Shown here piece after piece: positions 24,744 to 32,091 of a stretch of 36,315 nucleotides of DNA (positions are counted from its first letter, which is position 1; every line of letters begins with the position of its first letter). Below the pieces are notes generated by a model. It was not told the DNA's origin. It worked only from the letters and a program-made list of their open reading frames with translations, and did no database searches. This stretch comes from a virus. Made by a program: the position numbers and the translations under genes. The stretch lies in the IMG/VR virus record IMGVR_UViG_3300008217_000022, positions 1-36,315 of that record. One strand, written 5' to 3'.

Positions 24744-27125
24744 TTATTTTCCATATATAGGAGGCAATCTTCCGCCCCCGCCAATGTCTGCCATTGCTAA
24801 ATATACATAAGTTGCTGAACTTGTATTTGTTCCAGAATCTGTATTTCTAATTTTAAAACCTTCAGCAAGAATATCTATTTCCTCTGATCCAGTTGTTTCT
24901 ACTGTTGTAGCTTCAGCTAGTAACTGATCATCTACTTCATTACTAGAAGATCTAACAGTATCATACATAAACCAACTACCTGTAGAACTTGATATCTTGA
25001 TTAAGATAAATCTAGGTTTAAATCCTGTACAAATCAAAGGACCATCAGCATTTCCATTTCCTGTATATGATCCAACAGCACATACACCAGCAATTGATCT
25101 AAAACAATATGCTATATATTTTTCTGTATTCGCATTAACTTGATGATTAGTCCCTATACTAAAAACAGAACTAGTAGGAGCAGTATCATTCCACATTGTA
25201 GAATCATCAGAAATAGCAGCAGTAGTATTTAATACTAGATAATCTGTTTCTGCATCACTAGCAACTCCTGAATGATAAACTGCCCAGGCATCTCCTTGAT
25301 CTCTATTTTTCACAATTATCATTTCTGCAGCACCACCAAGACCATGCCCTGTTGTAGTGGCAGAACCAGTCCCTGTATAAGAAACTGTTGAAAAATGTTT
25401 TGCGCTGGCAACAATAGAAGTACTAGCCAAATCTCCAGCAGGGGATGTAGTACTTCCTGCTCCACTAGCGGCACCCCAGTTCCAAGAAACATAATCTTCT
25501 GTGTTTGTATTAACTGCTACATTGCTTCCTACTGTAAATCCATCAGAACCAAAAGTAGTTAAAGATTCAGTATCTGTTGCTTCTGCATCTACTGTATCAC
25601 TCTCTATATATTTAGTAGTTGTTCTAACTCTATCAAAAAGCATATGACTATCTGTAGCATCTCTATTTTTAATCCATACAAATCCTGGCTCAAATCCTGC
25701 ACCTGTAACAGCCTTTCCTCCAGATCCTATTGCTGTCCCATTTCCTGTATAAAGAACTGGATTAAAGAAGTCTATACCCTGATTACTTGGGGCAGTAAAA
25801 TTAGCTGTACTAATTTCTTTAGCTCCTGTTGGAGTGGAATGTGTCCAATCAGAGGAGTCTATTGCTAAAGTAAGAGTTGTTCCATTTGCTCTAACACAAA
25901 TAGATATAAGATCAGAACTAAAAGTATTAGAAATAGTTCCAAGTGACACTCCAGAATTATTATAAAATCTTACTTCATTATCAGCTAAATCTAATTCACA
26001 TCCAATTGTGTTTCCTGAAGAAAATCCTGATCCATAAGAACTTTCTGTACCATCAACAATTTTATTATTATCATCAGTATATAATACACAATCTGAAGCA
26101 GAAGTAATATCGCTTCCATTAATATTACTATCTAAACCTACAAATCCAACAGCCCATTCTGACGAACCACTATCTTCAGCAATGGTTGCTTCAAAATACC
26201 AAACTCCTCCAGCAGCGTTATTTATAGAGAGTGTACCTATAGTAAATTTTGTACTTCCAGAAAAAATTAAATTACCTTGTGTTAAAGTTCCTACACTTGG
26301 AACAAGTTGGTTTAATATAACATATTCTTTAGAAGGTGTATTAGTAGACTGATTAGCAGAAGATATACTTGTTAAACCAAAGTTATTACTATTATCACTT
26401 TCATCTTCTCCTAAATTAGAAGAATCATCAAAGGAAAGCATAAAACTATTAGCTCCTCCTGTATTAACTAGTGTTGTAATATCTGCATCTGATTTAGGTA
26501 CATATTGAGAACCGTTAGTTCCAAAAGTAAAAGTATCCAGAAAATCTGTTACCGCAAAATCTCCTTGCTGAATAGACTTAGTACCAATCATAGATGCTTG
26601 AGCAACAGAACCTCTCCACAAACCATTTTCTACACTACTTCCAACCTCATGAAGTGTATTAGTATTAAACTGATAAGTATGATCTTGAGGAGGATAAGTT
26701 CCAGTTAATGTTGCTGCCACTCCATTTATGTAAAGATCTACTCTATCTGCAGGAGTGCTTTGAGATGTATCTACACTCAATAAGAAATGATACCAAGCAT
26801 TATCTCTCCATACAGCAGTAGTATTTAAAATTTGTGATCCTGTTTTTGTCTGAAAATAAATCTTATCATCTGAATCAAGTCTTATACTTGAATAAGCTGA
26901 AGAATCCCCAGAACAAAGAAATGCGTGTCCTCTACTAATTTCATTAGCTTGAATCCACATAGAAAGTGTAAACTCTGATCCATCTCCTGCATCAGACATT
27001 GTTTTAGTTACTTTATCACTTGTCCCGTCCATCCAAATTGAATTAGGTATAAGAGTACTATCAAAAGTGGGGGCAGTCTCTTGACCACCTGCTCCTAAAA
27101 GAAGATTATTACTAAATACACTCAT
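24744..27125 (-). CDS. Large adhesin: LamG-like, SPRY-like and DUF7483-like domains (793 aa)
   Basis: Three beta-sandwich blocks can be distinguished. Residues about 30-200 look LamG/concanavalin-like (SEFTLSMWIQANEISRG, NAWYHFLLSVDTSQS, VDLYINGVAA). Residues about 290-420 look SPRY-like (GGVWYFEATIAED, WAVGFVG, NTIGCELDLADNEVRFYNNSGVSLG). The C-terminal 350 residues carry two tandem modules with paired motifs (GFEPGFVWIKNRDATDSHMLFD / GFKPRFILIKISSSTGSWFMYD; EDYVSWNWG / EKYIAYCFR) matching the DUF7483-type repeats of marine phage tail proteins. The combination is typical of carbohydrate- or surface-binding tail proteins. It starts with a TAATG overlap after the fiber gene. Binding to host glycans is inferred. 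Confidence 0.72.
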   Translation of the reverse strand: MSVFSNNLLLGAGGQETAPTFDSTLIPNSIWMDGTSDKVTKTMSDAGDGSEFTLSMWIQANEISRGHAFLCSGDSSAYSSIRLDSDDKIYFQTKTGSQILNTTAVWRDNAWYHFLLSVDTSQSTPADRVDLYINGVAATLTGTYPPQDHTYQFNTNTLHEVGSSVENGLWRGSVAQASMIGTKSIQQGDFAVTDFLDTFTFGTNGSQYVPKSDADITTLVNTGGANSFMLSFDDSSNLGEDESDNSNNFGLTSISSANQSTNTPSKEYVILNQLVPSVGTLTQGNLIFSGSTKFTIGTLSINNAAGGVWYFEATIAEDSGSSEWAVGFVGLDSNINGSDITSASDCVLYTDDNNKIVDGTESSYGSGFSSGNTIGCELDLADNEVRFYNNSGVSLGTISNTFSSDLISICVRANGTTLTLAIDSSDWTHSTPTGAKEISTANFTAPSNQGIDFFNPVLYTGNGTAIGSGGKAVTGAGFEPGFVWIKNRDATDSHMLFDRVRTTTKYIESDTVDAEATDTESLTTFGSDGFTVGSNVAVNTNTEDYVSWNWGAASGAGSTTSPAGDLASTSIVASAKHFSTVSYTGTGSATTTGHGLGGAAEMIIVKNRDQGDAWAVYHSGVASDAETDYLVLNTTAAISDDSTMWNDTAPTSSVFSIGTNHQVNANTEKYIAYCFRSIAGVCAVGSYTGNGNADGPLICTGFKPRFILIKISSSTGSWFMYDTVRSSSNEVDDQLLAEATTVETTGSEEIDILAEGFKIRNTDSGTNTSSATYVYLAMADIGGGGRLPPIYGK

Positions 27126-28489
27126 TATGAATATGCCTTTGTAAGTAGAGCTTGGACATCTGTAGATGTATGAACTATATAATCTAGCCTATCAATTGCA
27201 TTTCCATCTGTTGAAAGAGTAGGTGCTTCTCCTCCTGCAAAATCCCAACTACTTCCATAAGCAAGAGTTTGAGAACCTGTGCCATCTTGTACAATAAATA
27301 TACTTCCTACTTGTCCTGCAACACAATTCGTTGGATTATCTAATGTTCTATTTCCTGCAAGAGTTACAGTAAAGTTTTGTCCTGCATTAAAATCTACAGA
27401 AATATTTGTGCCATCTGTTAGTGCATTAATATCTGCAACTGCTGCAGTTTCAATTCTTAAATTCTTTCCAAGAAGAGAATTAATTCCTATAGCTACAGCA
27501 CTGACATAAAAATCTGTTCCCGATACAGTTCCTGTTAAGGTTCCTCCTGCCAGAGGAAGATGATTACCTATACTTGTGGCTAAAGCTGCAGAGGTAGCAG
27601 CAACACGAGTATTTGTAGTTCCTATACTTGTTGCTAAAGCAGAAGAAGTTGCCGCGATAAGAGTATTTGAGTTACCTATACTTGTAGCTAGTGCAGCAGA
27701 AGTAGCTGCAAGTACAGTATTAATAGATGTTATAGCATTAATATTAGTTGTAATATTTGTATTGGAATTTCCTATACTTGTGGCTAAAGCTGCAGAAGTA
27801 GTAGCGATAAGAGTGTTTGTAGTTCCTATACTAGTTGCCAAAGCCGCAGATGTTGCTGCAAGAACCGTATTAACAGATGTAATTGCTGCTTTATTAACTG
27901 ATGTTAAAGCACTGACTGCAGCAATATCACTAGCACTTGGAATTGCACTTCCACCAATATAGATCTGAGTTGTAGCATAGACATTAGCTGCTGAAACAGC
28001 CCCAGAAAACTCTGCTGCTACACCAGAAACCTTTGTTGTAAAACTTCCTGTACCAGCAACAAAATTCGTTGCACTTAAACTTGTTGTAAATCCACCCAGT
28101 ACACCAGCTAAATTAGTTGAAACAGAAACTATTCCAAAACTTTGATTAGTCTGTAACTGAATAAATCCTTCATTGGTTATACCTGCAGAAGGATCAGTAG
28201 CTATTCCTGTTCCAGTTCCATAAGTAGATGCTGCACCTACAGAGGTTAATGTACCAGCAATAGAAGTTAATTCATTAAGTTTAGAAACAGTAGCTGTTAA
28301 TGCAACACCACTGATTTGAAAAGTTCCATTTACATTTACAACCCCATTACTCAATTGAAGAGCAGAGTTTGTACCATCTCCACTTTCAATAGTTCTTACT
28401 GTTGCATCAATACCATCATTAGTAGATACAGCTACTTTTAAAAGTTGCTTATATGTATTAGCTATTTGTTTCCCTGTTAAGTCAGTCAT
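27125..28489 (-). CDS. Tail fiber with heptad-like coiled-coil repeats
   Basis: A 454-residue fiber. The N-terminal region (MTDLTGKQIANTYKQLLKV) probably attaches to the tail. The middle (about 205-310) is a run of repeated ATSAALATSIGxxNTxIA units, low in charge and rich in Ala/Thr/Ser, likely a trimeric coiled coil. It ends in NHLPLAGGTLTG, the LPLAGG-T-x-TG motif widely seen in phage tail fibers. The C-terminal 90 residues are paralogous to the end of the 22888-23811 protein. I start at ATG 28489, which forms an ATGA overlap with the upstream gene, rather than at 28501. It is likely a host-recognition fiber. Confidence 0.75.
   Translation of the reverse strand: MTDLTGKQIANTYKQLLKVAVSTNDGIDATVRTIESGDGTNSALQLSNGVVNVNGTFQISGVALTATVSKLNELTSIAGTLTSVGAASTYGTGTGIATDPSAGITNEGFIQLQTNQSFGIVSVSTNLAGVLGGFTTSLSATNFVAGTGSFTTKVSGVAAEFSGAVSAANVYATTQIYIGGSAIPSASDIAAVSALTSVNKAAITSVNTVLAATSAALATSIGTTNTLIATTSAALATSIGNSNTNITTNINAITSINTVLAATSAALATSIGNSNTLIAATSSALATSIGTTNTRVAATSAALATSIGNHLPLAGGTLTGTVSGTDFYVSAVAIGINSLLGKNLRIETAAVADINALTDGTNISVDFNAGQNFTVTLAGNRTLDNPTNCVAGQVGSIFIVQDGTGSQTLAYGSSWDFAGGEAPTLSTDGNAIDRLDYIVHTSTDVQALLTKAYS
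27566..27880. repeat. Coding repeats, about 54-bp units, in tail fiber gene
   Basis: Degenerate copies of a unit encoding about 18 residues (TSAALATSIG-[TN]-[TS]-NT core) occur five times. A longer unit containing NTVLA nests two to three of them. The spacing and Ala/Ile pattern suit a coiled-coil shaft whose length changes by repeat gain or loss. Confidence 0.85.
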
Positions 28490-28764
28490 ACTTGATTCCA
28501 ATCAGTAGATTCATTTTCCCATAAAGTTGTAGCAGCTTCCCAAGTTATATTTCTTCCACCAGTATCCGGTCCTCTAGGATTTCTAATTGCTATGTTATCT
28601 TTAACATTAGGAGATTTATTTAATGGACTATTTTTTAAATCATAAGCACCTTCCCAATCTTCTGGACATACCAACATCCCATAACTATTCATTCTCATAA
28701 CTCTATGAGGATATTGAAATCCACAAGTATCACAAATGGCTAATGCTCTTTTATTTGAAGCCAT
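28486..28764 (-). CDS. Small Cys-motif (zinc-ribbon-like) phage protein
   Basis: This 92-residue protein has ICDTCGFQYP (Cys-x-x-Cys at 11-14) and a further cysteine in MLVCPEDW, followed by KNSPLNKSPNVKDNIAIRNPRGPD. Three cysteines plus a nearby histidine (PHRVM) could bind one zinc ion. I recognise the general form from tail-region genes of marine phages but know no function. It has TAATG overlap with the upstream adaptor and ATGA overlap with the downstream fiber, so its stoichiometry may be linked to theirs. A small structural or assembly role is a guess. Confidence 0.6.
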   Translation of the reverse strand: MASNKRALAICDTCGFQYPHRVMRMNSYGMLVCPEDWEGAYDLKNSPLNKSPNVKDNIAIRNPRGPDTGGRNITWEAATTLWENESTDWNQV

Positions 28765-29438
28765 TAATAAACCCTAATCTTTGGTAAAAAGAACATACTT
28801 GCTCGCTCCCTATCTTCTGTCATAGCTCTACCAAGAAGTTCTTCATAATTTGCCTTCAACATTCCTATTCTTTGCTCTGGAACTAAAGGACGTTTCATTG
28901 ACATATAATAAGCTAAACCACAAGTTAAAGGAGGAAGAAATCTTTTTGGAAGATCAGCATTCTGTCCCTCAGATTTATTTACATCCTGTAATTCACTTAT
29001 CTTTTCTATCTTTAAAACATCTGTAGAATTTTCTGGTATAGGCCAAATAAATACTGTAGGCTTACTTTGATTACGTTTAATAGTATATTGACTAGCTCTA
29101 CCAGTTTGTCCCTTTTGAGGAATGTGAAGATATTCTTCAAAAGAAATTCTGGTTGCAGCTATATCTACATTATCTCTATTCACAATAACTTGAAGAGCAT
29201 CTATAGCAGAGCCATCCATATCATAAGATGTTACACTAGCAGATACAGTAACTAAAGTAGTTTGTGTAGTCCATAAAAGAATACCTCTGTTCTGCCAGTC
29301 TTTCAACATAAGATTAATTGATCTTCTGGCAGAGGCTGGTTCATGACCAAGAGTTTGTTCTCCCCCAATCATTTCCATTGCTTCCTGTATAACTTCATCT
29401 ATATTGAGATCAAAATTATATGTTCCTGATAAAGCCAT
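28764..29438 (-). CDS. Head-tail adaptor / tail accessory factor (P22 gp4-like)
   Basis: This 224-residue protein shows IDEVIQEAMEMIGGEQTLGHEPASARRSINLMLKDWQNRG, a helical start shared by phage adaptor proteins. A beta section (TTLVTVSASVTSYDMDGSAIDALQVIV, then PTVFIWPIPEN) and a C-terminal helix pair (PLTCGLAYYMSMKRP, RIGMLKANYEELLGRAMTEDRERAS) follow. P22 gp4 and its relatives bind under the portal and close the head. It is the second adaptor-like gene in the block, the other being at 30991-31680. The TAATG overlaps on both sides place it in a translationally coupled chain. The family call is from architecture, not from a profile match. Confidence 0.62.
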   Translation of the reverse strand: MALSGTYNFDLNIDEVIQEAMEMIGGEQTLGHEPASARRSINLMLKDWQNRGILLWTTQTTLVTVSASVTSYDMDGSAIDALQVIVNRDNVDIAATRISFEEYLHIPQKGQTGRASQYTIKRNQSKPTVFIWPIPENSTDVLKIEKISELQDVNKSEGQNADLPKRFLPPLTCGLAYYMSMKRPLVPEQRIGMLKANYEELLGRAMTEDRERASMFFLPKIRVY

Positions 29439-29689
29439 TAAACTTGGCCTCCTTTGTTATAACCTTGAATAATCTTATTTCTTCCTACAAGACCACCTCC
29501 TGCTGCTGTTATTATTAATCCTCTATTATTTGTAAGACCTTTAAAAGTTTTTCTTGAGGATTTCTTTTTATATAATCCATTAGTCTTTTTTCTTTCTTTA
29601 GGAGATGCTTTAGCTACATCTATAGGATTAGACTTTATCTTACCTTTACTAGTTAATCTAAGAAAAGTATATTTTGTAGGATATGCCAT
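29438..29689 (-). CDS. Small basic virion-region protein ending in KGGQV
   Basis: This 83-residue, strongly basic protein contains ASPKERKKTNGLYKKKSSRKTFKGL. It ends AAGGGLVGRNKIIQGYNKGGQV, which carries two Gly-Gly-hydrophobic motifs, one at the very C-terminus. The same ending (GYKKGGQV) occurs in the 30297-30731 protein. A DNA-binding, packaged or minor head role would fit the charge and position between two connector genes. No family recognised. TAATG overlaps on both sides. Confidence 0.55.
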   Translation of the reverse strand: MAYPTKYTFLRLTSKGKIKSNPIDVAKASPKERKKTNGLYKKKSSRKTFKGLTNNRGLIITAAGGGLVGRNKIIQGYNKGGQV

Positions 29690-30075
29690 TAAGTTTTTCT
29701 AACTGCCCCTCCCCCTCTTAGAGCTTGTCCCATACCTATACCACCACCCTTATCAAATCCATAAGTTCCTCTTGGCTTTCTTGTAGCTCTGGCAACCTTT
29801 CTTCTGGCTGCCATAGACATATCCTTATCATGTTCTGGTCCTCTGGTCATGCCTAGTTGCTCATCTTCTCTTGCGTCATAACCTTGTACCATACCACCAT
29901 GTTGAGCAGTCATCTTAGGTGGTTTTTGTGGTTTAGGTTTGGAAGGTTTACCCTTCCTGCTACCCCTTCCTGCTACCTTATTATACCTTCTACGTTCAGC
30001 TTCAGACTGAGTACCTGCTCTTGCTTCTTCTGCAGGAGATAGTCCTACACGACTCATTCTATTTCTCTTTGTCAT
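29689..30075 (-). CDS. Basic protein with repeated Gly-Gly motifs
   Basis: This 128-residue, Arg/Lys-rich protein appears largely disordered (RRRYNKVAGRGSRKGKPSKPKPQKPPK). Gly-Gly motifs appear at AQHGGMVQGYD and, near the end, FDKGGGIGMGQALRGGGAV. An ARRKVARATRKPRG segment suggests nucleic-acid contact. The start has a strong AAGGAGG. It belongs to the five-gene basic cluster between the two adaptors. No function is established. Packaging with DNA or a linker role in the neck are possibilities. Confidence 0.55.
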   Translation of the reverse strand: MTKRNRMSRVGLSPAEEARAGTQSEAERRRYNKVAGRGSRKGKPSKPKPQKPPKMTAQHGGMVQGYDAREDEQLGMTRGPEHDKDMSMAARRKVARATRKPRGTYGFDKGGGIGMGQALRGGGAVRKT

Positions 30076-30077
30076 AT

Positions 30078-30281
30078 CTAATTTCCCTCCTTATAAATTA
30101 CTTCTTTACCAGGCTGGTAGTCTACAACTACGTCCTGTTCTGGTCCCTGAACTGCTGGTCCCTTTCTTGCAGCACCGAACCCTTGTCCTGTTGGATTACC
30201 TGTAACTTCCTTCATAGCCTTTTCATAAGCTGCGTAACCCTTCTTATCATATGAATAATGTTTTCCTTTAAATGTAGGCAT
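30078..30281 (-). CDS. Small hypothetical protein in the connector cluster
   Basis: This 67-residue protein has a Tyr/Lys-rich start (FKGKHYSYDKKGYAAYEKAMKEVTGN), then a GPAVQGPEQDVVVDYQPGKEV segment. A GGGAG ribosome-binding sequence supports ATG 30281. No Gly-Gly motif and no recognisable family. It sits two bases before the next gene, in the chain of small connector-region proteins, and is probably a minor virion or assembly protein. Confidence 0.5.
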   Translation of the reverse strand: MPTFKGKHYSYDKKGYAAYEKAMKEVTGNPTGQGFGAARKGPAVQGPEQDVVVDYQPGKEVIYKEGN

Positions 30282-30296
30282 TATGTTCTCTCCCTA

Positions 30297-30731
30297 TTAA
30301 ACTTGTCCACCTTTTTTGTAACCATAAAAAACTTTTCCTCCACCTTTTCTTTTTGATACTTTTCCTCCACGTTTTAAAACAAATTCTCCTCTTCTTCTAA
30401 GGCGGTTCTCATACTCTTCTCGCAGTTTCCGTAAAGCTTTCCAATCTTCTGGAGTTTGTGCTCTTCTACTTGCGTTAGGACCATAAAGGTCTTGGAAGGA
30501 TTTATCTTTCCAAGCTTCTGTCCCTTGCATTGCATTGACAGCCTCCTCTACTGTTTCAAACTGTTGGCCTTTAGTTTTAGGATTATTTTGCCAAAAATAT
30601 TTTCCTTCTTTATTCTGGAATAGATGATAAGCTGTTCCAGATTCTCTTTCTGGTATTTGAGGTTTATCAGGAATTGGCATAGTTTCTAATCTTTCCAGCA
30701 TCTCTTGACGTTTCCTACGGTTCGGTCCCAT
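30297..30731 (-). CDS. Basic protein ending in YKKGGQV
   Basis: This 144-residue protein has a WQNNPKTKGQQFETVEEAVNAMQG segment, suggestive of a small alpha/beta fold, then a helical Arg-rich stretch (WKALRKLREEYENRLRRRGEF). The tail is Gly-Gly-rich: RGGKVSKRKGGGKVFYGYKKGGQV, containing three Gly-Gly-x-Val units in 22 residues. The C-terminal GYKKGGQV nearly equals the GYNKGGQV ending of the 29438-29689 protein, though the rest is unrelated. The TAATG overlap with the upstream gene implies coupling. Function unknown. Confidence 0.55.
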   Translation of the reverse strand: MGPNRRKRQEMLERLETMPIPDKPQIPERESGTAYHLFQNKEGKYFWQNNPKTKGQQFETVEEAVNAMQGTEAWKDKSFQDLYGPNASRRAQTPEDWKALRKLREEYENRLRRRGEFVLKRGGKVSKRKGGGKVFYGYKKGGQV

Positions 30732-30991
30732 TATGTTTTTTTCCTGCTCATATTTTTAAATGTTCTTGCTAAGTTATATCTTTTAGAACCTGGAGGACAA
30801 GTTTTACTTCCAAACTTTTTGCCTGTGCAAACTCCTTTAGTTCCTCTTTGGTTAATAGATGCTGTTGCTCTTTGTATCCAATTTTTTTTAGATACAGACC
30901 CACCAGTTGCTCTTTTAACTGTTTTTGTATTTTTAGCCACTTTTCTATTTCCTTTCAATTCTCTTGGAATAGCACTTCTACTAATAGCCAT
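30731..30991 (-). CDS. Very basic small protein with GVCTGKKFGSKTCPPGSKRY signature
   Basis: This 86-residue protein has a high Lys/Arg content and almost no acidic residues. The segment RGTKGVCTGKKFGSKTCPPG, with two cysteines, followed by SKRYNLARTFKNM, resembles a conserved pattern in small basic virus proteins (DUF5872-like; uncertain). RATGGSVSKKNWIQ earlier carries a Gly-Gly motif followed by Ser-Val. The charge suggests binding to packaged DNA, and the position is directly after the first adaptor, with TAATG overlap at both ends. Family call tentative; role inferred. Confidence 0.55.
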   Translation of the reverse strand: MAISRSAIPRELKGNRKVAKNTKTVKRATGGSVSKKNWIQRATASINQRGTKGVCTGKKFGSKTCPPGSKRYNLARTFKNMSRKKT

Positions 30992-31680
30992 TAAGGACGA
31001 CCTTGAACAACAGGATCAGCAGAACCTGCAGGACTTGCAGCAACAGCCATATCGTCTTGTCTTGTTCTTCTAGCCTGATTTCTTAATGCTTCAATAGCTA
31101 TATTAAATTCTCCTTGCCATAAAGGAACTGTATCAAAACTTTTATTATAAAGAGAAGCTTCAATCATACAAGCATAAAAGAGTGCGTCATAACAAAAATC
31201 AGAGAAATAATTATTAGGAGCAGCAGATGTAAGAGTAGCAGGTCTGGAAACATGAAGCACTTCTCCATCATAAGTTGATGTAGGTGTTGGAGCTAAGTAA
31301 ATAGCTGTATTGCTTCTCATTGCGTAATACTTTGGTTGACCTACGGAAGCACTAACATAAGGCCAAAAATCATAAACAAATTCTTGTGTTCTTGGAAGTA
31401 AACTAATTCTACTGTTTGCAGTTCCTGCAGGAGCAGAGACAGAAGCTGATACAAGAATATTAAAATTTCTCACAATTCTTGTTCCGCTAGGCAAAGATAC
31501 AAAAGGATTACTGGCTGAAACAGCTACTGAAGTAAATGTATTCAATCCATAATCATCTAGTTGATTAACTAAACGATTTTCTGCTTTATTAATAAAATAA
31601 TCTATATGACTAGAAAATTCTGTCCCATCATTTTCAGCAGTATTTTGAATATCTGTTACAAGTGTAGAATAAGAAGGCAT
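30991..31680 (-). CDS. Head-tail adaptor protein (SU10-like / DUF6682-type)
   Basis: The protein is 229 residues. It begins MPSYSTLVTDIQNTAENDGTEFSSHIDYFINKAENRLVNQLDDYGLN, the helix-turn-helix start typical of phage adaptor proteins of the SU10 type. Beta strands follow (FTSVAVSASNPFVSLPSG, RISLLPRTQEFVYDFWP, KYYAMRSNTAIYLAPTP), then helices (CYDALFYACMIEASLYNKS, WQGEFNIAIEALRNQARR). The adaptor binds the portal and connects the head to a short tail. It is the first connector gene after the capsid terminator. The ribosome-binding site is weak, so expression may depend on readthrough from upstream. Confidence 0.72.
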   Translation of the reverse strand: MPSYSTLVTDIQNTAENDGTEFSSHIDYFINKAENRLVNQLDDYGLNTFTSVAVSASNPFVSLPSGTRIVRNFNILVSASVSAPAGTANSRISLLPRTQEFVYDFWPYVSASVGQPKYYAMRSNTAIYLAPTPTSTYDGEVLHVSRPATLTSAAPNNYFSDFCYDALFYACMIEASLYNKSFDTVPLWQGEFNIAIEALRNQARRTRQDDMAVAASPAGSADPVVQGRP

Positions 31681-31685
31681 ATAGC

Positions 31686-32030
31686 TTAACCATAAAAAAC
31701 AGTTAAAACGGCGGCACTTGAAGGTGCAGAAACTTTAATTACTCCACTAGCTCTTGGTCCATAATCTCCTAAATAAATATCTGCTCCAGCTACAGCTTTA
31801 AATTTTGTAACAGCACCAACAGTATTAGAGGAAACACCCCCTGCTACATTAACCTGCTTCTCAGCAGTAATAAGATAATCTCCTGCTACATCAGCATATA
31901 AAGCATATATTCTTGTAAAAGAATCATTTGTATTACTCGAATTTAAAGTAACTGAAGTTGTAATGTCAACTAGTAACCCACTTCCAGTTCCACCACCGTC
32001 AACCATTGCTGTTTTAATATTAGATGACAT
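31686..32030 (-). CDS. Small beta-rich head protein (possible capsid fiber or decoration)
   Basis: The 114-residue protein has alternating hydrophobic strands (GSGLLVDITTSVTLN, TRIYALYADVAGDYLITAEKQVNV, GVIKVSAPSSAAVLTVFYG) with Ser/Thr/Ala/Gly in between. That fits a small beta-barrel or jellyroll-like surface protein. It is the first gene after the capsid-unit terminator and has AAAAGGA before the ATG. The family is not recognised. A head-decoration or stabilisation role is inferred from position and composition. Confidence 0.55.
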   Translation of the reverse strand: MSSNIKTAMVDGGGTGSGLLVDITTSVTLNSSNTNDSFTRIYALYADVAGDYLITAEKQVNVAGGVSSNTVGAVTKFKAVAGADIYLGDYGPRASGVIKVSAPSSAAVLTVFYG

Positions 32031-32044
32031 AGTTCATTCCTTTT

Positions 32045-32076
32045 AAAAAAGATAAGAAGGAGGGATTGCTCCCTCC
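32045..32076 (-). terminator. Strong intrinsic terminator after the major capsid gene
   Basis: On the minus strand, a perfect 7-bp stem GGAGGGA/TCCCTCC (32076-32059) closes a GCAA (GNRA) tetraloop. TTCTTATC and a T6 run (32050-32045) follow. It lies 16 bases beyond the capsid stop and just before the next ribosome-binding site, where many phages place a terminator to boost capsid expression over downstream genes. Confidence 0.8.
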
Positions 32077-32091
32077 CCCTTAATGGTTGAA

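Noticed and set aside
24224-24784. Longer start (ATG 24784) for the fiber-assembly-like protein.
   Set aside because: It would overlap the adhesin gene by 41 bases. ATG 24724 has an ideally spaced AGGAG just after the adhesin stop.
27576-27962. Plus-strand open frame with repeated VVPILVAKAAEVAA units.
   Set aside because: It is the antisense image of the coiled-coil repeats of the tail fiber; the repetition comes from the fiber gene.
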